Source of the DNA: Calamus simplicifolius
Lineage: Eukaryota > Streptophyta > Magnoliopsida > Arecales > Arecaceae
Length of the DNA: 64,000 nucleotides
Direction: 5' to 3'
Assembly (NCBI GenBank): GCA_900491605.1
Contig: UESW01000071.1
Span: forward strand, 53,460-117,459
Part shown: piece after piece, positions 11,975 through 22,174 of the stretch
How positions within the stretch are numbered: position 1 is the stretch's first letter
Layout of the letters: every line of letters starts with the position of its first letter
Position numbers and translations under genes: made by a program
Notes under the pieces: model-generated
The model's input: the letters and a program-made list of their open reading frames with translations, nothing else
The model's database searches: none
Told to the model about the DNA's origin: nothing

Positions 11975-12283
11975 ATGGCTTCTCAAGGAGGAGAGCGACC
12001 ATCTGACGAATTAAGGGTGGCAATTAATGGCCTGCTACATCCGGCAAGGGGCCGCCCCACTATCACAGTCGACGGGCTAGGCCTGGCGTCGACCCTCGCG
12101 AGCCACCAGCGGCTCGAGCGGGTCATGGAAGAATATGTCGATGTTACTATGAGGGAGGTGGAGGCCCTACGCCGGGTGGCGGACCGGCAGAAGGAGGAAA
12201 TAATGTCACTCCGCCAGCAAGTCGCTGATCTTACCGAACGCCTGGAGGACCTGCTGGCTTCTGGGAGTGACAGTGAGCCCTAG
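11975..12283 (+). CDS. Antisense coiled-coil ORF of Tat element, 102 aa, intact
   Basis: This is an uninterrupted ORF from an ATG in good context (AAAATGGCT) to TAG at 12283. The N-terminal half (MASQGGERPSDELRVAIN..) is polar. Residues about 50-95 (LERVMEEYVDVTMREVEALRR through LRQQVADLTERLEDLL) have clear heptad spacing of Leu/Val/Met, predicting a coiled coil. The tail is acidic. It has a TATA box 46 bp upstream and an AATCAATGAAAAAG poly(A)-like region near 12353. It runs antisense to gag-pol and is flanked by two arrays of one hairpin repeat family. Its function is unknown to me. It is the only frame in this Tat element without visible damage. Confidence 0.6.
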   Translation: MASQGGERPSDELRVAINGLLHPARGRPTITVDGLGLASTLASHQRLERVMEEYVDVTMREVEALRRVADRQKEEIMSLRQQVADLTERLEDLLASGSDSEP

Positions 12284-12769
12284 CGAGGGCTTCTTCTCCT
12301 CTTTTCTTTTTCTTTTTGCTTCTTCTGTTTCTCTTTTTGTATTTCCTTTTACAATCAATGAAAAAGGCCTTTTTTTGACAACCTCTTATTTTCTGAGATT
12401 TCGAAGAAGAACCATTCGCATCTGATTGAATAGTTGGAGAGCCTGGGTGGCTCCATCGGTTCATGCGCTGAGTCATGGCTTCGTTTGAGATGGGCGTTTT
12501 GTTCAGCAGGTTATAGGGGCGTTGCCCAGAGATTTTAGCAGCAAAAAAGGGGGAATTTTCTGGCTTTGCCTGGGGTTCGTGGCCGGTCATGTAGGGCTTG
12601 TTGAACCCTTTAGGGGTTTGCCGGAGGCGCATTCTTTGTGTGCGTTAACGGTTTTTGCCTAGTGTGTCTTTTTTCAAACTGGTCGAAGTTCTGGGACTAT
12701 TTGGAAGTCCTTCGGCTTTAATCGGGGCCTGCGTACTTTGGTTTTCTGCCGGGACTTTAGTTCAAAGAA
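12284..12769. other. Tat spacer downstream of antisense ORF 3
   Basis: A T-rich 3'-UTR-like stretch (12296-12345) and a poly(A)-like signal are followed by unassigned sequence up to the second hairpin array. The minus-strand frame here has no domain I recognise. Confidence 0.4.
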
Positions 12770-13215
12770 TTATTGCTCAGCCCAGCCGAGGTTCAGAGAT
12801 CTATTACTCGGCCCAGCCGAGGTTCAGATATTTGTTGCTCGGTCCTGCCGAGGTTCGGAGACTAGTTGCTCGGCCCTACCGAGGTTCGGAGATTAGTTGC
12901 TCGGCCGTGCCGAGGCTCAGAGATTTATTGCTCGGCCCTGTCGAGGTTCGAAGATTTGTTGCTCGGCCCTGCCGAGGTTCGAAGATTTGCTGCTCGGCCC
13001 TGCCGAGGTTGGAGATTTGCTACTCGGCCCTACCGAGGTTCGGAGATTTGTTCCTCGGCCCTGCCGAGGTTCGAAGATTAGTTACTCGGCCCTGCCGAGG
13101 TTCAGATTTATTACTCGGCCCTGCCGAGATTCGGAAATTAATTGCTCGGCCCTGCCGAGGTTTGGAGATTAATTGTTCGGCCCTGTCGAGGTTCGGAGAT
13201 TTCCTGCTCAAATAG
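12770..13215. repeat. Tandem array, 30-bp unit with CTCGGC-CCT-GCCGAG hairpin
   Basis: About 15 units of TTGCTCGGCCCTGCCGAGG plus TTCGGAGAT. Each carries a perfect 6-bp inverted repeat with a 3-nt loop. The same family is found at 11215-11510. The position just past the end of integrase fits the hypervariable 3' region of Tat elements. Confidence 0.9.
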
Positions 13216-13357
13216 GTGACTCGGTCGTGCCGAGGATTGGTGAGCAGCACCTGTTTCTTTCCGCAAACTTTTGGCAATATAAAGTGTGATGATTCATGTT
13301 GCGAATCACGAAAACATGTGCTGACAGGAAGGTATAGTGAAGTATATCGAAATGGGT

Positions 13358-16300
13358 TTATAAAGGACATACCCTATTGACAATACTTATGGAGATTGTC
13401 CGAGTTCCATGTCCGGGGGATGGACTTCCATTCAAATCTTGCAACTTGTAGGTTCCCGGTCCAATGACTTCCGTCACTTGATATGGGCCTTCCCAGTTTG
13501 GTGCCAGTTTTCCTTGTTCCAGCGGTTTTGAGACAGAGGCTTTCCGAAGGATAAGATTGCCGGGCAGGAAGGCTTTCCCTTTGACTCTGGAGGCGTGGTA
13601 GCGGGCCACTCTTTGTTGATATGCAGCCACTCTGATCCGGGCCTTCTCTCTGATCTCCTCTATCAGGTCGAGGTTGGTGCGGAGCTGTTCGTCGCTAGCT
13701 TCCTCTGAGTAGCTCTCCACTCGCAGAGAAGGGAGGCCTACCTCTACGGGGATAACGGTCTCCCTGCCAAAGGCCATCGGAATTGGGTTTCGCCTGTCGG
13801 GACTCTTGGGGTGGTGCGGTAGGCCCACAGAACATGGTGCAGTTCCTCCGCCCACCTACCTCAGGCTCTGGAGAGGCGAGCTTTGATCCCCTGAAGGATG
13901 GTCCTGTTGGTCACTTCCGCTGCTCTGTTGGCTTGTGGATGCCCGACCGAGGTGAGGTGGTGGCAGATTTCGTGCTCCTCACAGAACTGGCGGAACTTAG
14001 AGTTGTTGAATTGCTTGCCGTTATCGGTGATTATGGTATGCGGGAGGCTGAATCGGCAGATGATGGACCTCCATACAAAATCTTTGGCCCGTGCCTCGGT
14101 TATTTGTGCAACCGCCTCCGCCTCGACCCATTTAGTGAAGTAGTCGATGGCGGCGAATAGAAATTTCTGCTGCCCCGTGGCGAGCGGGAACGGGCCGAGG
14201 ATGTCCATCCCCCACTTGGCAAAGGGCCAAGCAGAGGATATAGGAACCAGGCTGGCGGAGGGGAGTCTCTAAACGCTTGAGTGCCTCTGGCATGGGTCGC
14301 AAGCTCGGACAAGATCGTCTGCATCCTTCTGCATAGTCAGCCAGTAATAGCCTTGTTGTAGCACCTTGTGGCATAGGGACCGGCCTCCCAGATGGTTGCC
14401 GCAAATCCCTTCGTGCACTTCACGGAGAGCATAATCTGCTTCGGATGGACGGAGGCATCTGAGCAGTGGCATGGAGAAGGATCGTTTGTAGAGCTGATCG
14501 TCGATCAGCACATAGTGGGTGGCCTGCAACTTTAGCTTTCTAGCTTCTCTCCGGTCGGGTGGGAGTGACCCTTCTTTGAGGTACTTCAGGATGGGATCGA
14601 ACCATGATGGTTCGACTTCGACTTGCATTATTCGGTCGCTTCCGCGATGCTGGGTTTCTCCAGGGTCTCTAGGTGGAACTTTTGTTCAGTGTCCATTGAC
14701 TCTGCGGTTGCCAATCAGGACAGTAAGTCGGCACGGGCGTTCTCGGATCTGGGAATCTGGGTGATATCAAATTCAAAAAATGGGGGAGCAGGCTCCGCAC
14801 CTCTTGAAGATATCGAACCATGTTCGCTCCCGAGCCTCAAATTCTCCTCGTACATGGCCAGCCACTAGCTGAGAGTCGGTGAAGGCGTTAAGCTTCTCCA
14901 CCTTCAGGTTGCGGGCGATTCGGAGATCGGCCAGCAGGGCCTCGTACTCGGCTTCATTGTTGGAGGCCGGGAAAGAGAACCGGACGCCATACTCAAAGGT
15001 TGCCCCTCCGGACTGGTGAGAACCAGGCCCGCACGGAGCGATGAACGTTGGATGATCCGTCGACATGGAGGAGCCACCGGGCTCCAGATTTCGGTTCCTC
15101 CGGGGAGTCCGGGGTGGAACCATCCTCCGGGATGGTACATTCGAGGAGAAAGTTGGCCAGCACCTGAGCTTTGATGGCCGGGCGAGGCTAAAAATGGATG
15201 TCATTCTCGCTCAACTCGATGGCCCACTTGGTCATTCTTCCTGATGTCTTGGGACGGTGGACGACCGCCTTGATGGGTTGGTCGATCAGGACCGTCACAG
15301 AATGTGCTGGAAGTACGGCTGCAGCTTCCGCACTGAGGTGATCAAGGCCAACACCATTTTCTCAATCCTGCTATATCTTGTCTCCGCATCGCGGAGCAGC
15401 CTGCTGACATAGTAAATTGGCTTTTGGACCTTGCCTTCCTCTCTAACTAGCACCGAACAGACGGCACCTTCCAAAACAGCCAGGTACAAGAATAGGGTCT
15501 CGCCCGGGCCTGGACTGCTGAGGAGTGGGGGCGAGCCGAGGTATTTCTTGAGGTCTTGAAATAATTTTTGGCATTCAGGGGTCCATCGAAAGTTCTTTGC
15601 CGACCGGAGGGTTTTAAAAAAGGGGAGGCATCTCTCGGCCAAACGTGCCACGAAGCGGTTGAAGGCCGCTATCCTCCAGTCAGGCACTGGACCTCTTTAA
15701 TAGATGCCGGGGGCGCCATTTGTTGGAGAGCTTGAATCTTCTGGGGTTGGCTTCGATACCTCGCTGGGAGACCATGAAGCCAAAAACTTCCCCGAGTTAA
15801 CGCCGAAGGCGCATTTGGTTGGATTGAGCCTCATCCCATACCTGCGGAGTGTTGCGAAGCTCTCTGAGAGGTCCTCAACATGCCGTGATGCTTCTTTGCT
15901 CTTGACCAGCATGTCGTCTACATAGACCTCTAGATTCTGGCTGATTTGCTCCTTGAATACTTTGTTAACCAGCCTTTGGTAGGTGGCACCTGCATTTTTA
16001 AGGCCAAATGGCATGACGCGGTAACAATAAGTACCTCGTCGGTTATGAAGGCGGTCTTTTCTTCATCCTCAGGGGCCATCCGGATCTGATTGTAGCCTGA
16101 ATAAGCATCCATGAATGACAGCATTTGGTGACCCGAGGTGGCATCCACGAGCTGGTCGATCCGGGGGAGAGGGAAGCTATCCTTCGGGTAGGCTTTGTTG
16201 AGGTCAGTGAAGTCGATGCAAATCCTCCACTTGCGTTCGACTTCTTCACCATGACGACGTTCGATAGCCAGCTTGGATAATTTACCTTCCGGACGAAGTT

Positions 16301-17225
16301 TGCCTTGATGAGTTTATCTACTTCTTCTTCAATGGCTTTCTGTCGTTCCGGGGCAAAGCTCCTCTTCTTCTGCTTGACGGGCCTGTGCATCTTGTCAACG
16401 TTGACACGATGGACCAGAACCTCGGGGCTGATCCCCGGCATGTCAGAGGTGGACCAGGCGAAGACGTCAGCGTTGCTTCGGAGAAACCTGATCAATTTGT
16501 GCCGAGGTTCGCCCTTGAGTAGCGACCCATTTTTATAGTTCGGTCGGGGTGAGCCTTGTCCAACGGCACCTCCTCCAGCTCCTCTGCTGGTTCTCCTCGC
16601 TGTTCGGCGAAGTCCTCGCGAGCGTCTAGCCCGTCAACCTCCGGCACTTTGGACTGAAGGCTGGTAAGAAGCATTGCCGAGCCATGGCTTGATTTCCTCG
16701 AATAACTCCAACTCCCTGTTCGGTGGGGAACTTCATGGACAAGTGTGGGATAGAGACAACTGCCTTGAGGGACATTAGGCTGGGCCTACCGAATATTGCA
16801 TTGTACGGGGATCTGAGTTTGGTCACAAGGAAGTCCATGTGGACGGTGGCCACAAGGGGCCAAGCTCCTGCGCGGACCATGAGGGTGATGACCCCTTCCG
16901 GGATGACGATGTCACCTGTGAATCCCATTAGGGTGGAATCCATGGCTCGAAGGTTCTCCATGAGTAGTTTCATCTTGGCAAACACATCGAGATACAGAAT
17001 GTTCACCGAACTTCACTATCAATAAGGATTCGGCTTACATCATAGTTATTTAAATTGAGGGATACAACTAATGCGTCATCATGGGGGAACTGTATCCCTT
17101 GGAGATCATCATCGGAGAAAGAGAGCTCGCCCGTCTGCCTTCTTTGGCACTGATCCCTCGTCGTCGTTCCTGGGGCTCGACCCGCCGGCTCTTCGATCAT
17201 GTTAATGTGGCCGATCATGGGTGGA
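13358..17225 (-). pseudogene. Tat pol: protease, RT, RNase H, archaeal-type RNase H, integrase (frameshifted)
   Basis: Order on the minus strand. Protease lies near 17120-16950; a 1-nt deletion breaks the frame exactly at its LIDS active-site motif, near 17020. Reverse transcriptase is at 16495-15700, with FMDAYSGYNQI and the YVDD box near 15920. The pol RNase H is at 15690-15300. A second RNase H with VDGSSN and NNEAEYEALL is at about 15120-14800. The integrase HHCC finger (HEGICGNH..CDPCQRH) is near 14430-14280, and its catalytic core (MDILGPFP.., TDNGKQFN) at 14208-13861. A C-terminal domain ends at 13358. At least five frame changes make this a dead copy. Dual RNase H is a hallmark of the Tat lineage. 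Confidence 0.88.
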
Positions 17226-18707
17226 TTTGGTGGAGGAGGAGTTGTTGAGGTTCAGGTTGGCGGTCACCTCCTTGTCCTGGCTTGGGCGCCCTCCTGAACT
17301 GATTCAAACGCCCCCGCTGGATCAACTTCTCGATCTCATTTTTCAGCTGCCAGCATTCTTCAGTGTCGTGGCCGTGCTCCGGTGGTAGCGGCAGTACTTA
17401 GCGGGGTCTCTTCGGATCGGGTTCCCTCGGAGAGGAGCTGGCCGGGGAGCTGGCGTTCTATCTCCATGAGGATCTGTGCCCGGGGCACGGTCAGTGGAGT
17501 GTAGCGATCGAACCGCCTGGTGGGCTCCGGGAGCGATTCCTCGGCGGCAGTGGGGGAGCTCTTTGGCGGCGAGGTGGACTCGGCCGACGGGCGGGACGGT
17601 GCCTATCGGGGCCTTTGGGCTCCTTCTTTTTTGCCAGCTCGGTGCGGGCAACTCTCCGCGATTCTTCGACCCTAGCGTATTTGTCCGCCAGGCCATCATA
17701 TCAGAGAGGCTAGGGGGGTAGCTGACTTCCATCGCCAGGTAGAAGTCTTTCCTTTGAGACTCTCCCCGCCAAGGCGACATAGCCACCTCATCATTAAGGT
17801 GGTCCACCTCCAGCATGGCCTTATTAAAATGGCCGAGATAACTTCTCAAGGACTCCCCCTCTCTCTGCTTGACTTCGGAGAGGGAGTCAGATCTTCGTCG
17901 GTGGCGGAGGCTGCTGACGAACTGGCCGATAAAAAGACGGCTCAGCTCGTCAAATGAATCAATGGAATCTGGCTTCAAGGCGTTGAACCAGGTTCGGGCA
18001 GATCCTCTGAGAGTGGAGGGAAAGTGCAGAGGATCGCGTCGGATGCTCCGTGGAACATCATTATTGACCAGAAGCTGCTGAGATGGTCGTCCGGGTCAGA
18101 AGAGCTGTGGTAGGATTCGACGGCTGGTAGCTTAACATGGGAGGGAATCACTTCCTCCATGATCCCTTTGGAGAAGGGGATTCCCTACTCCGCCTTGGGC
18201 TGAGGCGGATGGGCTTGCTTGGCAGCATCCAGCTCCTGACGCATCTCCAGGATCTACCGACGGATCTCCTCTTCGGCAGTCATAGGAGGAGCTGGGCGAG
18301 GGAAACGCAGGGACGTCAATCATGATGGGATGATACTGGGGAGGGGGCCCATCGAGATCTGGATGGATCCCTGTCATAACCGCCTCGTGGGACTGGTTTG
18401 TCCCCTCTGGTCGATGTGGGGGGTCCGCGGCTTCATGCGGATCGAGGAGGAAGTTGCCGGCGAAGAGGGAACCGCGGCCTCTTTATGAAGGTGAGGAGCG
18501 GGAGGAGCTGCGAAACGCTCCTGGACCAGGTGGGTCAGGGCCTGGACTTGCTGGACCAGCGAGGCGAACTGGTCCTGGGTCACCGGGATGGCTGACGGCG
18601 ATGGGGTTTCAATTGGTGGAGGTTGTGGCGCTACACTGCTCACGGATCAGGTCTCTGGAAGCTGCCTGGTCTTGGGCTTCAGAGGTTGCTCTTCTCCGAT
18701 TGGCCAT
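17226..18707 (-). pseudogene. Tat gag (frameshifted)
   Basis: It begins at the minus-strand ATG at 18707 (MANRRRATSEAQDQ), 85 bp inside the 5' LTR edge. A frame change near 18640 leads into the Pro/Ser-rich segment and QFASLVQQVQALTHLV. A capsid-like helical segment (FDELSRLFIGQF, SLRSYLGHFNKAML) runs at 17978-17700. A basic C-terminal part contains KYCRYHRS, the start of a CCHC-like CxxxH finger whose second half is lost to a frameshift at about 17360. It would form the virus-like particle of the element; it cannot be translated in one frame now. Confidence 0.8.
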
Positions 18708-18769
18708 TAGAGAGGTTCTACTCCAGATCGAGATCCTTATTCCTTTCTTCAAGTTTTAATGGGACTTGA

Positions 18770-18791
18770 GACCCTTCCTCTAGCGTCAATC
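18770..18791 (-). promoter_or_regulatory. Primer-binding site of Tat element
   Basis: Directly inside the 5' LTR the minus strand reads ATTGACGCTAGAGGAAGGG, one base from the TTGGCGC-type site. The related element at 28733-48118 has TTGGCGCGCCAGGAAGG in the same place. I cannot assign the priming tRNA with confidence. Confidence 0.65.
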
Positions 18792-20035
18792 TGTTGCCGC
18801 GGGATCCGTCCTCCAACTCGGGCGCGGTCGATCTCCTGGGGCGGACCTGCACAGAAGTCCTCACGCATGAGGCGTTGGGGGTGGCCCTCCGCGGAAGACC
18901 CTCTGACGCTCAAGTCAGTAGGGGAAATCGGCGATCAATCAGAAAATGGGGAGGTGGATCTCTCCGGGAGTCTCTCCAGGGCGGCCGATCGGGAGCTCAC
19001 AAAGGGGAGGAGCGCCGACGAGCAGCAGGGAGAGTGGGGGAGTGAGAGTGAGAGTGAGCGCATACCTGAGGGAATCTGGGAGTGTCATATTTATAGGTTG
19101 TCACCTGTATCTTGAGCGCCTTCTGGAAGGTTCGAGGGTTGTTAGGATACGGAGATGGATCGAATCAGGCCGTTGTGGGGCCGTTGGGATTCGTATCTTG
19201 TTTGTTAAGGGATCGACGGCTAGGAGAGCTCCTTGACGGCTTGAGATCTGGTAGGCACGTAGATCCTAGGTGGCCGTATTAGGTTCTAGACCACTTCTCA
19301 ACATGATTCTTTGCCTGAGATGCTGTTATGATAGGCCTAGGCTCTTCTGCGTCAGGTTCCGCGGGGGCGAGTATTGGATCATGGATTGCTCGGGGAAGCC
19401 GAGCTATGGAAACTCGGAGAGAATCGAGCTATGGAAGCTCGGGAAGACGAGCTATGAGAGATCGGGGGAGACGAGCTATGGGAGCTCGGAGAAGTCGAGC
19501 TACGGAAGCTCGGGGGAGACGAGCTATGAGAGCTCGGGGGAGTCGAGTTACGGGGAGTCGAACTACGGGGAGTCAGGCTACGAAGCTCGGGAAAGACGAG
19601 CTATGGGAAGCTCAGGGAGACGAGCTATGGGAGCTCGGGGGAGTCGAGCTACGGGAAGCTCGGGGAGACGAGCTACGGGAAGCTCGAGGAGGCCGAGCTA
19701 TGGGAGCTTGGGGAGGCCGAGCTACGGGAAGATCGGGGGAGCCGAGCTATGGGAAGCTCGGGGAAGCCGAGCTACGGGAAGCTCGGGGAGCCGTGCTACG
19801 GGGAGCTCGGGAGAGCCGAGCTACGGAGCTCGGGGGAGCCGAGCTATGAGAGCTCGGGGGAGCCGAGCTACGGGAGCTCGGGAGACGAGCTACGGGAGCT
19901 CGGGGAGCCGAGCTACGGGAAGCTCGGGGGAGATGAGCCACGGGAAGCTCGGGAGCATCATGGCAGGCGGAGGGATGGGGTCGGCCTTAGCCTCCTCGCA
20001 TGAATATTGATGCAATGACGATTTTACCCCCAACA
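18792..20035 (-). repeat. Tat 5' LTR (right)
   Basis: This is a 1,244-bp LTR starting TGTTGCCG and ending CAACA, followed by the GTGGT duplication. Its tandem array (about 19395-19955) is longer than that of its partner LTR. Confidence 0.9.
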
Positions 20036-20149
20036 GTGGTAGAGTTTCGTTATAGCATAAAGCCATCCTTACAGTATCAATGATCCAGCTTAGGGTAAAT
20101 TTTTGCTAGCTTATGATATACGATGATGTTGTATTATAAGGAAAAAGGT

Positions 20150-20306
20150 TGTAATATCCAAAATAATCTCATATTGGATGAAAAAGAAAAGTTAAAATGC
20201 TTATAACTCAAGTTTCTCTACTACTAATTAACTTTTACTCAAGTTTTTAGGATAATATAATTTTGGTTCACTAATAAGTTAATTGGATTGGGTTTGGAAC
20301 ATTGCA
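20150..20306 (+). repeat. TRIM 3' LTR
   Basis: This 157-bp repeat starts TGTAATATCC, ends ATTGCA, and is followed directly by the AGGAT target duplication. Related LTR copies lie on the minus strand at 27015-27179 and 52985-53144. Confidence 0.8.
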
Positions 20307-20494
20307 AGGATTGAACGATTTTCAATGAAATGTTGCTCTTCATCTAGATTTGTCATTGTGGACAACTAGCCTATGCGTGAGGGCATGTTTTTGAGAAAGG
20401 ACGGAGTGAGGATGTCAGGAAACATTATGATACTCTCCTTTATGCTAACGGGTTTCTCTCACTTTATTAGATATTTCATCTTCACAATTTGAAT

Positions 20495-21092
20495 TGGTGT
20501 ATGCTTTTAGTGAGGAAGGCTAGACCGCTGCAGTAGAAAGGTAGCTTATGTCTACATCAAATTTACTAAATACAACTTATCCTTTGCAATATTGTTCAGT
20601 CTGAAGCTAAAAAATGTTGCATGGGTGCCTAAAGAAAGAGAGGATATCTTGATGAAAACCATACTTAACTGTCATAATTTTGATGTCTAAACAACTTAGT
20701 TTTCAAATAATTTGTTTTCTTATATATAGAAGTTCTTAATCTAGGTCCATATATTGCATTTTTCTTTTGATTGTAAAGAAAGTCTGAGCTTGAAGCTTAA
20801 GTTCATCAAAATATATTAAAGAAAAAATTTAAAATTTTAAAATAGTACAAATAAAAGCTCTTGTAACATCACCACATGATTGCCAGGTCGGATAAGAATC
20901 AACAAGAGACTATAAAAAAAATAACTTCAAGTCCAAAATGTATTAGGAAAGTCTTATGGACAAGGTAGAGCATGGCAAAATATCTTCCATCACCCCTCAC
21001 AATAATCAATTAAATATTATTTTTGATATAAAATAAATTTGTGGGTAAGTAATGGAAAAATTTTAATATCATTATGATGATAATTATTATTA
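20495..21092. other. Spacer after pseudogene 1; resembles CSL upstream sequence at its end
   Basis: AT-rich with no gene. The last ~130 bp (GCAAAATATCTTCCATCACC onward) resemble the region 50995-51080 upstream of the intact CSL gene. This is probably the old promoter flank of pseudogene 2, cut off from it by the CACTA-type insertion. Confidence 0.45.
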
Positions 21093-21973
21093 CACTACAA
21101 CAATCCTGAGAAAGGGCACGCTAAATTAAAAAGACCTTTCCCAACGCTAATTCACTACAACAAATGTAGGCTTTGCCTACGATTTTTGCACCTATAAATT
21201 TAAAATCATAGGCAAAAGAAATCTTTCCCAACGATTTTTTAGGTAAAGATTCCATAGTGAAAGAATTTCTAATATAAAAAATATTTTTTTAAATTTTGAA
21301 AATACTTTTCCTATGATAAAACCCAAAATGGTAGGGAAAGGCCTCCTAAGGAAGAACCTTTGCCTACAATTTTAGTTAAAATCGTAGGGATCATCAACAA
21401 ATTTTAAAGATAAAATCATCTACCAAAAGTTTTCTGAAAAAGTCTTTCCTTACAATTTTCACAAAAATCGTAGGGAAAGACTTTTTTTAATAATTTTTTT
21501 AACAAAATTACCCGACAAAAATTTTTATTCTAAACCTTTCTCTACGATTTTCATGGAAATCAGAGGGAAAGGCTCTAGACCTTTCCCTATGATTTCCATG
21601 AAAATCGTAGGGAAAGGTTTAGAATGAAAATTTTGCCATCAAAAAATTTGTTGAAAAAGAAAATGTCTTTCCCTACGATTTTTTAAAAATCGTAGGAAAG
21701 GCTTTAGGCCTTTCCATGTAATAATTTTTTTATTCTAAATCTTTTCCTACGATTTTCATGAAAATCTAAACTTTTCCTGCAAAAATTTTTGTTCTAAATC
21801 TTTCCCTATCTTTCCCTACAATTTTCTTGAAAATCGTAGGGAAAGGCTTCCATGTGGAGCTTTCCCTATGAGAAACTAAAAATCATAGGCAAAGATTTCC
21901 TTTGTCTACGACATTCATAAAAATTGTATGCAAAGGTCTGAAGGAAAAGCTCCCTAAACCTTACCCCACTGGG

Positions 21974-22159
21974 TAAAGTCTTTGTGCACCAGACTCCGAT
22001 GCACAAAGCATGCACAGGGTGCATGCATTGGTCGTGCCCTCATGCGAGCGCATGTGCGAGGTGCATCGCGGTCCAATGGGCCATGGTACATGCGCTCGCA
22101 CGGGCGTGCGGTCATTGGTGCATGCTTTATGCACCAGAGTTTGGTGCATAAAGACTTTT
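21974..22159. mobile_element. Foldback MITE inside CACTA region
   Basis: This ~186-bp element has ~40-bp near-perfect terminal inverted repeats beginning AAAGTCTTTGTGCACCAGAC on the left, matched by GGTGCATAAAGACTTTT on the right. It can fold almost end to end. Related elements lie at 25119-25266, 25339-25526 and 49240-49407. Confidence 0.75.
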
Positions 22160-22174
22160 CCTACCCCCTGATGG

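Larger units (their letters stand above)
4420..20035 (-). mobile_element. Ty3/gypsy Tat-lineage retrotransposon, 15.6 kb, inserted in the TRIM
   Basis: LTRs at 4420-5595 and 18792-20035 both start TGTTGCCG and end CCCAACA. They are flanked by a perfect GTGGT duplication at 4415-4419 and 20036-20040. Gag and pol are on the minus strand, so the right LTR is the 5' one. The Tat lineage is inferred from a second archaeal-type RNase H domain before integrase, a tRNA primer site of the TTGGCGC type, great length, and extra antisense genes with tandem arrays between integrase and the 3' LTR. Many 1-nt frameshifts break gag and pol, so the element is not autonomous now. The same insertion is present in the duplicated block at 59436, so it predates that duplication. 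Confidence 0.92.
4129..20306 (+). mobile_element. TRIM-type miniature LTR element, split by a Tat retrotransposon
   Basis: Terminal repeats of about 160 bp (4129-4292 and 20150-20306) start TGTAATA and end in an A-rich CA-like terminus. They are flanked by the perfect 5-bp target duplication AGGAT at 4124-4128 and 20307-20311. Immediately inside the left repeat, near 4295, is TAGTATCAGA, one change from the initiator-Met tRNA primer site TGGTATCAGA. Immediately inside the right repeat is a purine run GGAAAAAGG. Without the nested Tat element the whole TRIM is only about 560 bp and has no coding capacity, so it must have been moved by proteins from another element. Confidence 0.85.
2940..20494 (+). 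pseudogene. CSLG-type pseudogene 1, 3' exons split by nested TEs
   Basis: Segment 2940-3120 resembles exon 5 of the intact gene (NLNDVLGQSERW region through the first C-terminal helix), with stops and frame changes. Segment 3770-4128 resembles the first two thirds of exon 6, beginning after an ATTGAAG that corresponds to the old acceptor. The exon resumes at 20312 after the TRIM and Tat insertions and runs to about 20494, including recognisable MFLRKD and a terminal TGA in the same place as the intact gene. No exons 1-4 are visible upstream. The direct repeat AGGAT at 4124-4128 and 20307-20311 shows that the interruption is the TRIM insertion. The right-hand copy of this pseudogene is at 57958-59147. 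Confidence 0.85.
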
